6,939 bases of DNA, from NCBI GenBank assembly GCA_030620735.1, contig JAUXDV010000103.1, forward strand, positions 1 through 6,939, given 5' to 3'. The DNA is from Gammaproteobacteria bacterium (GTDB lineage: Bacteria > Pseudomonadota > Gammaproteobacteria > Chromatiales > Chromatiaceae). Positions 1 to 5,283 of this stretch are shown here, piece by piece. Position numbers and translations under genes: made by a program. The notes below the pieces were generated by a model. The model did not search any database. It was given only the letters and a program-made list of their open reading frames with translations, and was not told where the DNA came from. Positions within the stretch are counted from its first letter, which is position 1, and each line of letters opens with the position of its first letter.

Positions 1-97
1 GCTAAGTTGCATGAACAAAATATTTTTTTGTAAGTAATTCTCGTTTGCCATGTCTCTATCACCAAGGACGCACACTTTGTCCTTCTTTCAATAATCC

Positions 98-103
98 AGG
101 AGA
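98..103 (+). promoter_or_regulatory. Ribosome binding site that fixes the start at 111
   Basis: AGGAGA lies 7 nt before the ATG at 111. The same frame has an earlier ATG at 45, but no comparable purine-rich site precedes it, and the extra 22 residues would bury the signal peptide. Both points favour 111. Confidence 0.8.
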
Positions 104-110
104 TTTAGCC

Positions 111-383
111 ATGAAAACCATTATTGCAGCAACCTTGATGCTCGTCGCAACTTCAGTTTCAGCCGATTGGGAAAATATGTTCCAGAACCCGGACCTGAGC
201 GCAAACTACCAGGGACATACTACCGTATCCACTGTTTCCGTTGATCCTGTTGCAACGGCATATTCCAACAACAGCGATCTGTTTGCAGGCCTGGAAGCTG
301 GAGATGTGACGCACTCAGACTCCAATTCCTCCCTCGATGCCATCAGTCGCGGCAACCCTGACTTGGAGTGTAACTGCATCTAA
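111..383 (+). CDS. Small exported protein of unknown function (90 aa)
   Basis: I do not recognise a family. The N-terminus is a textbook Sec signal peptide: a Lys at position 2, a hydrophobic core (IIAATLMLVA), and a SVSA cleavage motif predicting a cut after residue 18. The mature chain would be about 72 aa, acidic, and rich in Ser, Asn and Asp, with no further membrane segment. The motif NPDL occurs near the start of the mature chain (FQNPDLSAN) and at the end (RGNPDLECN), with a related NSDLFAG between them. The last residues are ECNCI, which contain the only two cysteines of the mature chain and could form a disulfide or bind metal. The start at 111 is supported by AGGAGA 7 nt upstream. 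The gene appears monocistronic, since a strong terminator begins 24 nt after its stop. The signal peptide, ribosome site and terminator together make it a credible gene despite its size. A periplasmic or secreted location is inferred; function is unknown. Confidence 0.75.
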   Translation: MKTIIAATLMLVATSVSADWENMFQNPDLSANYQGHTTVSTVSVDPVATAYSNNSDLFAGLEAGDVTHSDSNSSLDAISRGNPDLECNCI

Positions 384-407
384 CAGCTAACCGCTCAAGA
401 AGTTCTA

Positions 408-452
408 AAAGCTCTGATCGATTCGTTTCGCGACTTGATCAGGGCTTTTTTT
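408..452 (+). terminator. Rho-independent terminator of the small exported protein gene
   Basis: A 12-bp stem (AAAGCTCTGATC at 408-419 pairing with GATCAGGGCTTT at 437-448, with one G-U pair) encloses a 17-nt loop. The 3' side runs into a seven-T tract at 446-452. It starts 24 nt after the stop codon at 383. Confidence 0.85.
430..447 (+). repeat. Copy 1 of an 18-nt repeat (in terminator)
   Basis: GCGACTTGATCAGGGCTT matches 584-601 at 16 of 18 positions. It covers the loop end and right arm of the terminator hairpin. GAAGTTCT is also shared, at 399-406 and 562-569, just outside or within the left arms. The two hairpins may therefore derive from one sequence. Confidence 0.5.
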
Positions 453-470
453 ATCCACTCAATCCCGTTC

Positions 471-482
471 GCCTCATGAGGC
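471..482. promoter_or_regulatory. Perfect 12-bp palindrome, possible operator
   Basis: GCCTCATGAGGC is a perfect palindrome in the intergenic region, about 32 bp upstream of the candidate -10 element at 514-522. It has the size and position of a dimeric regulator's binding site for the downstream operon. There is no loop and no T tract, so it is not a terminator. A 12-bp palindrome can arise by chance, and no regulator gene is adjacent. Confidence 0.3.
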
Positions 483-513
483 CAGAATAATAAAAAAGCG
501 CACACAAGCATAC

Positions 514-522
514 TGTTATGAT
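514..522 (+). promoter_or_regulatory. Candidate extended -10 promoter of the ThDP enzyme operon
   Basis: TGTTATGAT fits the extended -10 form TGnTATAAT with one mismatch. No good -35 box lies 17 bp upstream, where the sequence is A-rich (489-496), which is compatible with extended -10 promoters. Transcription would start near 529, giving a leader of about 90 nt that contains the hairpin at 561-603. This is judged by eye only. Confidence 0.35.
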
Positions 523-560
523 TCCAGCTAATAAAGAGGCCGTTGATCGATAAACTTGCA

Positions 561-603
561 GGAAGTTCTGATTGAGGAGCGAAGCGATTTGATCAGAGCT
601 TCC
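561..603 (+). promoter_or_regulatory. Long leader hairpin directly upstream of the ribosome binding site
   Basis: GGAAGTTCTGATT (561-573) pairs with GATCAGAGCTTCC (591-603) over 13 bp with two G-U pairs, around a 17-nt loop. Only two bases separate it from the ribosome site at 606-613, and no T tract follows. It could influence translation or RNA stability, or be a degenerate terminator. Its 3' half closely resembles the terminator at 408-452. The structure is plainly visible; a regulatory role is inferred. Confidence 0.5.
584..601 (+). repeat. Copy 2 of the 18-nt repeat (in leader hairpin)
   Basis: GCGATTTGATCAGAGCTT differs from 430-447 at two positions. Both copies form the loop end and right arm of a hairpin, but only the first is followed by a T tract. 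Confidence 0.5.
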
Positions 604-605
604 CT

Positions 606-613
606 AAAGGAGA
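606..613 (+). promoter_or_regulatory. Strong ribosome binding site of the ThDP enzyme gene
   Basis: AAAGGAGA lies 8 nt before the ATG at 622 and 2 nt after the leader hairpin. It confirms the start codon and suggests efficient translation when accessible. Confidence 0.8.
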
Positions 614-621
614 AATAGCAA

Positions 622-2262
622 ATGAAAGCATCCGATCTGTTCATCCAGGCGCTGGAATCAGAAGGCGTCGAGTATATCTTCGGTATTCCCGGCGAGGAGA
701 ACCTCGACCTCCTGAACTCAATGAAGGGTTCATCGATCAAACTGATTCTGACGCGCCATGAACAAGGGGCGGGCTTCATGGCTGCCACCTATGGCCGCCT
801 TACCGGAAAAGCAGGCGTTTGCCTCTCCACACTTGGCCCCGGCGCGACCAACCTCGTGACTGCCGCCGCCTACGCACAGCTAGGCGCCATGCCGATGTTG
901 ATGATCACCGGGCAAAAGCCGATCAAGGCCAGCAAACAGGGGCAGTTCCAGATTGTCAACGTGGTGGACATGATGCGGCCATTGACCAAGTTCACCCACC
1001 AGATCAGCAGCGCCCACAATATCCCGGCAAGAGTGCGTGAGGCCATGCGCAACGCCGAGGGTGAACGACCTGGTGCGGCCCACCTCGAACTGCCTGAAGA
1101 TGTCGCCTGCGAAGAAACAGATGCTAAAGTCATCGTCAGAAGCCGGTTTGACATCCCCCATGCCAGTGAAAACTCCATCGCCAACGCTGTCGAGATGATC
1201 GAATCAGCGAAGCACCCCCTGATTCTGATCGGCGCCGGCGCCAACAGAAAGTATGCCTGTCAAACGCTGACCACATTTATCGAAGAGACCGGTATTCCCT
1301 TCTTCAGCACCCAGATGGGCAAAGGCGTCATCGACGAACGCAACCCGCTTTTTCTGGGCAACGCCGCGCTCTCTGCCAGTGACTATCTTCACCGTGCCAT
1401 TGAACATGCTGATCTGATCATCAACGTGGGTCACGACGTGGTCGAGAAGCCTCCCTTCTTCATGGAGCAGGGCGGCTTCGATGTGATACACATCAACTAT
1501 GTCACCGCCGCTATCGACCCGGTCTACTACCCGCAACAGGGCGTGATTGGTGATATTGGCAACAGTATCGAGCGCCTGACCGGCCGCATAACACCGCAAA
1601 AAAGCTGGGACTTCTCCAGATTCATGCAGGTCAAGGCGCATCTTGAGCAACATCTGCTGGAGGGCGGCAATGATGAACGCTTCCCGGTCTATCCGCAACG
1701 CCTGGTTGCCGAAGTGCGCAAGGTGATGCCCGATGACGGCATCATCGCCCTCGACAACGGCGTCTACAAGATCTGGTTTGCACGCAACTATAAAGCCTAC
1801 ATGCCCAATACCGTGCTGCTCGACAATGCGCTGGCAACCATGGGCGCGGGCCTGCCTTCAGCGATGGCGGCAAAAATCGTCCATCCGCATCGCAAGGTGA
1901 TGGCCATCTGCGGCGATGGAGGTTTCATGATGAACTCCCAGGAGATGGAGACCGCCGTACGGCTCAAACTCGACCTGGTGGTGCTGATCCTCAGGGACGA
2001 CGCCTATGGCATGATCAAGTGGAAACAGGCCAACATGGGTTTCGACGACTTTGGCCTCGACTACGGAAATCCTGACTTTGTCATGTATGCCAACAGCTAT
2101 GGCGCCAACGGACATCGGGTGAAATCAGCGGATTCACTGCAACCGCTGCTCGAAATGTGCTTCAACACTCCCGGCGTACACCTGGTAGAGGTACCGGTTG
2201 ATTACTCTGAAAACGACCGTATTCTCAATCACGAGATCAAGGAAAACATCCAAAAAATATAG
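622..2262 (+). CDS. Thiamine-diphosphate enzyme of the acetolactate synthase large-subunit type
   Basis: This is a 546-aa cytoplasmic ThDP-dependent enzyme with the full three-domain layout. The pyrimidine-binding domain is at about 1-165, the central domain at about 190-320 (ILIGAGANR near 200), and the diphosphate-binding domain at about 360-530. Glu47 in RHEQGAGFMA is the family's catalytic glutamate that activates the cofactor. The diphosphate motif starts at Gly431-Asp432-Gly433 and ends with Arg458-Asp459-Asp460. The usual Asn metal ligand is therefore Asp459, as I recall for catabolic acetolactate synthases such as AlsS. The family condenses two pyruvates to acetolactate, or more broadly decarboxylates 2-keto acids. 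The length fits a catalytic subunit. No small regulatory subunit (ilvN/ilvH) and no acetolactate decarboxylase is adjacent. Instead an aldehyde dehydrogenase follows after 9 nt, so the physiological product may be an aldehyde. The family is certain; acetolactate synthase activity is not. A simple 2-keto acid decarboxylase role is the main alternative. Confidence 0.88.
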   Translation: MKASDLFIQALESEGVEYIFGIPGEENLDLLNSMKGSSIKLILTRHEQGAGFMAATYGRLTGKAGVCLSTLGPGATNLVTAAAYAQLGAMPMLMITGQKPIKASKQGQFQIVNVVDMMRPLTKFTHQISSAHNIPARVREAMRNAEGERPGAAHLELPEDVACEETDAKVIVRSRFDIPHASENSIANAVEMIESAKHPLILIGAGANRKYACQTLTTFIEETGIPFFSTQMGKGVIDERNPLFLGNAALSASDYLHRAIEHADLIINVGHDVVEKPPFFMEQGGFDVIHINYVTAAIDPVYYPQQGVIGDIGNSIERLTGRITPQKSWDFSRFMQVKAHLEQHLLEGGNDERFPVYPQRLVAEVRKVMPDDGIIALDNGVYKIWFARNYKAYMPNTVLLDNALATMGAGLPSAMAAKIVHPHRKVMAICGDGGFMMNSQEMETAVRLKLDLVVLILRDDAYGMIKWKQANMGFDDFGLDYGNPDFVMYANSYGANGHRVKSADSLQPLLEMCFNTPGVHLVEVPVDYSENDRILNHEIKENIQKI

Positions 2263-2271
2263 GGACAGAAC

Positions 2272-3714
2272 ATGACAGATTTATTCAAATCAATGATCGC
2301 TGGAGACAACGCACCCGCCGGCATGCTGGAGGTTGTTGCGCCCTTTGATCGTTCTCTCATTGCCACTGTCGAGACATCCGGCTCTGAAGCAGTGGATCAG
2401 GCGCTCGATACTGCACATCGGCTTTTTCGCGACCGCGACCAATGGCTGCCCGCCTCACAGCGCATCGAAATTCTCGAAAAAACTACAGCCATCATGGCAG
2501 AGTGCGCTGAAGAACTCGCCATCGAATCCGCGCAGGAAGGAGGCAAACCACTCATCGACTCCAGGATTGAAGTTGCCCGAGCCATCGACAGCATCAGAAT
2601 TTGCGTCGACTGCCTGCGCACACAATCCGGTGAAACCATCCCCATGGGCATCAATGCCGCATCGACCGGGAGACTCGCCTTCACCAGCCGCGAACCGATT
2701 GGCGTGGTGGTGGCAGTCAGCGCATTCAACCATCCGCTGAACCTGATCTGCCACCAGGTGGGACCGGCCATTGCCGCCGGTTGTCCGGTTATTGTCAAGC
2801 CGGCAGAGGATACCCCGCTCTCCTGCTTTCGTTTTGTCGAAATCGTGCGTGAGGCCGGGCTGCCCGATGCGTGGTGCCAGGCGCTGATCACCAGCAGTCT
2901 GGATGTCGCAACCCAACTCGTGTCAGATTCAAGGGTCGCCTTCCTGAGTTTTATCGGCAGCGCCAGGGTTGGCTGGATACTGCGTTCAAAACTGGCTGCG
3001 GGTGCGCGCTGCGCCCTCGAACATGGCGGCGCGGCACCGGTCATCGTTGCACAGGATGCAGACATGGAAGATGTCCTGCCAAAACTTTTGAAAAGCGGCT
3101 TCTATCATGCCGGGCAGGTGTGCGTCTCGGTACAGCGGGTTTTTGCGCATCACTCCATTGCGCGCGAACTCGCCATACAACTCGCCGATGGCGCTAACAA
3201 GCTCGTCATCGGCGACCCGACGCTTGCAGAGACAGAGATCGGACCGCTGATCCGCCCGGCAGAGGTGGAACGGGTAGAGCAATGGGTCAAACAGGCTGTC
3301 ACTGAAGGCGCAGAGCTGCTTGCAGGAGGAGATGTGGTTTCACAGACATCCTATGCTTGCACCGTTCTTTACAATCCGTCCGCCGAAAGCAAGGTCAGCA
3401 CCAGGGAGATCTTCGGTCCTGTTGTCTGCATCTATCCATACGACGAGCTGGATGAGGCCATCGTGCAGGCCAACCGGTTGCCCTTCGCTTTTCAGGCCGC
3501 CATCTTCACAACAAACATCGATACAGCCATGCGCGCCTACAAGAGGCTGGATGCATCGGCCGTGATGATCAATGACCACACGGCATTCCGCGTGGACTGG
3601 ATGCCATTCGCAGGCCTGCGCGAATCAGGCTTGGGCGTCGGCGGCATCCCCTACACCTTCCGCGATATGCAGATCGAGAAGATGATGGTGCTCAATTCAA
3701 AGGAACTGGGTTAA
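2272..3714 (+). CDS. NAD(P)-dependent aldehyde dehydrogenase
   Basis: This 480-aa protein is a complete aldehyde dehydrogenase superfamily member oxidising an aldehyde to a carboxylic acid in the cytoplasm. All key residues are visible. Asn153 (SAFNHPLN) stabilises the oxyanion, and Lys176 (VKPAEDTPLS) contacts the cofactor. Glu250 (LEHGGAAP) is the general base, and Cys284 (HAGQVCVSVQRV) is the nucleophile. Glu379 (EIFGPV) binds the nicotinamide ribose. The C-terminal PFAGLRESGLGVGG matches the family's PFGGxKxSGxG region. The base motif reads EHGG where most relatives have ELGG. The gene starts 9 nt after the ThDP enzyme gene with only a modest AGGGA site, so cotranscription and perhaps translational coupling are likely. 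The partner gene suggests it oxidises the aldehyde released from a 2-keto acid; acetaldehyde, lactaldehyde and semialdehydes are all possible. Motifs resemble the lactaldehyde and non-phosphorylating glyceraldehyde-3-phosphate branch, but sequence by eye does not fix the substrate. Confidence 0.92.
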   Translation: MTDLFKSMIAGDNAPAGMLEVVAPFDRSLIATVETSGSEAVDQALDTAHRLFRDRDQWLPASQRIEILEKTTAIMAECAEELAIESAQEGGKPLIDSRIEVARAIDSIRICVDCLRTQSGETIPMGINAASTGRLAFTSREPIGVVVAVSAFNHPLNLICHQVGPAIAAGCPVIVKPAEDTPLSCFRFVEIVREAGLPDAWCQALITSSLDVATQLVSDSRVAFLSFIGSARVGWILRSKLAAGARCALEHGGAAPVIVAQDADMEDVLPKLLKSGFYHAGQVCVSVQRVFAHHSIARELAIQLADGANKLVIGDPTLAETEIGPLIRPAEVERVEQWVKQAVTEGAELLAGGDVVSQTSYACTVLYNPSAESKVSTREIFGPVVCIYPYDELDEAIVQANRLPFAFQAAIFTTNIDTAMRAYKRLDASAVMINDHTAFRVDWMPFAGLRESGLGVGGIPYTFRDMQIEKMMVLNSKELG

Positions 3715-3735
3715 GGGATGTGACAGATTCAATCG

Positions 3736-3768
3736 CCCTCATTCGCGCCGTCCTGGTGTGAATGAGGG
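3736..3768 (+). terminator. Hairpin after the aldehyde dehydrogenase gene, possible terminator
   Basis: A 14-bp stem (CCCTCATTCGCGCC with GGTGTGAATGAGGG, two G-U pairs) closes a 5-nt loop, starting 22 nt after the stop codon. Only a short T run (3776-3779), 7 nt further on, follows, so it is weaker than the terminator at 408-452. It probably ends or stabilises the operon mRNA. Confidence 0.5.
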
Positions 3769-3821
3769 AAACGGCTTTTACCGATAGATATTTAAACATC
3801 ACTGTACTAAAGTAACTGCTC

Positions 3822-3850
3822 GGCAAGATCCACTAAAAAGAGTGGTTGCC
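3822..3850 (+). promoter_or_regulatory. Bulged leader hairpin upstream of the DUF937 gene
   Basis: GGCAA (3822-3826) pairs with TTGCC (3846-3850), and CCACT (3830-3834) pairs with AGTGG (3841-3845). A three-base bulge GAT sits on the left side and the loop is AAAAAG. It ends 14 nt before the ribosome site GGGAGA (3865-3870). There is no T tract, so it is not a terminator. A role in leader regulation or RNA stability is inferred. Confidence 0.4.
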
Positions 3851-3877
3851 AATCAATAATCAGCGGGAGAATGACTC

Positions 3878-4645
3878 ATGGCATTTAATATTATGGATCT
3901 GATCAGCGAGCAGATCACTCCTGAAAATATTGCGCTCGTGACCAGGTTTGCTGGCGTGGACTCGCCCGCAATGAGCAAAGCAATTGCAGCAGCAATACCT
4001 CTACTACTCGGCAATATCCATGCTTCAACCTCTGAACCGGCTGGAAAAGAGCGATTTAATAAAGCCATTGATGAGACTGACACTGGCTTGCCGGGAAATC
4101 TTGCCGGCGCAGCAGGCGATGACGGCAGCTCTCAGGCTTCTGCCGGGGGATCCATGCCAGGCTCTCTGCTTGGAAACAGCAAATCGGACTCCATAATCAG
4201 TGCCATTTCCGATTTCAGCGGAATCTCCACTGAGACGAGCACATCCCTGCTGGGAGTTGTCACCCCCATGCTGATGGGCATACTGTCAAAGAAAAAACAG
4301 GAAGACAGCCTGGACAGCGATGGATTGCTGAGCTTGCTGGATGATCAAAAGGGCAACATGACCGCTGCATTGACACCTGAGATGAGCCAGTACTTCGCTG
4401 GCCTGGGAGTCATTGATGACTTTGCAGATCAAGTGAAAGAGGGTATAGAATCAGCAGCCGGAAATGTTAACGATACTGCCGGGCACGCCAGTAACGAGGA
4501 CAAATCACTTTTCAAAAAACTCTTCCCCGTGGTTGCTCTCACCCTGCTGGCATGGCTTGCCTACCAGTTTTTCACCAAACCGAGCGCGGAAACAGGACCG
4601 CCCCGATCAGCGATCACCGAGCAGATATCTCCCGCAGTAAAATGA
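3878..4645 (+). CDS. DUF937-type protein with C-terminal membrane anchor
   Basis: A 255-aa protein with the character of the DUF937 (YidB-like) family, whose biochemical role is not established. The visible core is an internal duplication. Residues 21-47 (VTRFAGVD...PLLLGNI) and 110-136 (ISDFSGIS...PMLMGIL) share the pattern of a short helix, Phe-Ala/Ser-Gly-Val/Ile, then a helix ending in a Pro-hydrophobic-Gly motif. A flexible Gly/Ser/Asp-rich linker (about 77-104) joins them. Residues 146-172 (DSDGLLSLLDDQ...) continue the pattern expected of the family. One hydrophobic segment at 216-232 (FPVVALTLLAWLAYQFF) follows basic residues and leaves a 22-residue polar tail. There is no N-terminal signal peptide, so the bulk is probably cytoplasmic and anchored at the inner membrane by the C-terminus. 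Some DUF937 proteins, as I recall, continue into an OmpA-like domain after such a segment; this one does not. GGGAGA 7 nt upstream supports the start. Confidence 0.75.
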   Translation: MAFNIMDLISEQITPENIALVTRFAGVDSPAMSKAIAAAIPLLLGNIHASTSEPAGKERFNKAIDETDTGLPGNLAGAAGDDGSSQASAGGSMPGSLLGNSKSDSIISAISDFSGISTETSTSLLGVVTPMLMGILSKKKQEDSLDSDGLLSLLDDQKGNMTAALTPEMSQYFAGLGVIDDFADQVKEGIESAAGNVNDTAGHASNEDKSLFKKLFPVVALTLLAWLAYQFFTKPSAETGPPRSAITEQISPAVK

Positions 4646-4674
4646 TCTTATTTGGCATACAGAACATCACAGAG

Positions 4675-4678
4675 AGGA
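4675..4678 (+). promoter_or_regulatory. Ribosome binding site that fixes the start at 4685
   Basis: AGGA, within AGAGAGGAAT, lies 6 nt before the ATG at 4685. A TTG at 4652 in the same frame would add 11 residues but would place this site inside the coding sequence, so 4685 is preferred. Confidence 0.7.
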
Positions 4679-4684
4679 ATTCCC

Positions 4685-5215
4685 ATGTCTTTTAAAGAGA
4701 GATTCAGCGACGAGGAGCAACTGTTGCTGTCGGCAACACCGATTTTGATTGGTTCAGCCATGGCAATGGCGGAAAGCAGCGGCCTGGCAACCATCAAGGA
4801 GCTCATGGCTAGCGCCAAAGCCTACATGGGCGGCTTAAAAGCTTACCCGCATAATGAAATCATCCAGGGCATACTGCCGAACCTCGATGATCGCAAAGAT
4901 GCAATGGCGCAGGCAAAAGAGTTCCGGCAAAATGCAACAGCCCGCATCAAGGAGAAGCATGTCGGCAACCAGGAAGATTTCCGCCAGCTGCTGCTATCTG
5001 ATACTCGGGACGTCAACAGGCTGCTCAAACAAAAAGCCACTGCTGAAGAGAGCTCAGAGTATAAAGAGTGGGCCATTTCAGTTGCGGAGAATGTCGCCAA
5101 AGCAGCAAAAGAGGGTGGCTTTCTTGGCTTTGGCGGCGAGCGGATCAGCGCAGGTGAAAAAGCGTTGTTTGCAGAGCTGGCAGCCTCTTTAGGCATCGAT
5201 AAAACACTTGCCTGA
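4685..5215 (+). CDS. Helical protein of unknown function, partner of the DUF937 gene
   Basis: I do not recognise a named family. The 176-aa product appears almost entirely alpha-helical. A small-residue-rich, hydrophobic helix comes first (about 10-33, LLLSATPILIGSAMAMAESSG). Charged helices rich in Lys, Glu and Gln fill 67-115, and another helix runs from 125 to 143 (YKEWAISVAENVAKAAKEG). A Gly-rich turn GGFLGFGGERIS (144-155) precedes the final helix (156-170, GEKALFAELAASLG). No signal peptide or convincing membrane span is present and there is no cysteine, so it is probably soluble and cytoplasmic. The gene begins 39 nt after the DUF937 gene stop, on the same strand, with its own good ribosome site, and is likely cotranscribed. 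The Gly-rich turn plus terminal helix reminds me of a recurring C-terminal motif in uncharacterised bacterial proteins, but I cannot attach a function. It may act with the membrane-anchored neighbour. Confidence 0.7.
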   Translation: MSFKERFSDEEQLLLSATPILIGSAMAMAESSGLATIKELMASAKAYMGGLKAYPHNEIIQGILPNLDDRKDAMAQAKEFRQNATARIKEKHVGNQEDFRQLLLSDTRDVNRLLKQKATAEESSEYKEWAISVAENVAKAAKEGGFLGFGGERISAGEKALFAELAASLGIDKTLA

Positions 5216-5283
5216 AACCATCTTCCAGTCATTCCGGAGTCCGCCTGCAGGCCGTATGATCGCGGTTATTGAGAGCATACTCA

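Noticed and set aside
13..31. A/T-rich inverted run (ACAAAA and TTTTGT) with T tract near the window start
   Set aside because: The stem has almost no GC pairs, so it is not a convincing terminator, and any upstream gene is outside the window.
7..36. Possible -35/-10 promoter for the small exported protein gene
   Set aside because: TTGCAT could be a -35 box, but no acceptable -10 box lies at 16-18 bp spacing; the real promoter may be partly outside the window.
870..1698. Long open frames on the minus strand inside the ThDP enzyme gene
   Set aside because: They overlap a gene with clear catalytic motifs, have no recognisable protein features, and are typical antisense frames in GC-rich codons.
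2397..3065. 222-codon open frame antisense to the aldehyde dehydrogenase gene
   Set aside because: The composition is rich in Ser, Ala and Arg with no motif, and the opposite strand encodes an intact aldehyde dehydrogenase.
3777..3813. Promoter-like elements (TTTACC, TACTAA, TAAAGT) before the DUF937 gene
   Set aside because: Boxes with a fair match are at the wrong spacing and those with correct spacing match poorly, so no specific promoter can be supported.
5243..5252. Palindrome GCCTGCAGGC between the convergent operons
   Set aside because: It has no loop and no following T tract, so it is not a terminator; a 10-bp palindrome is plausible by chance.
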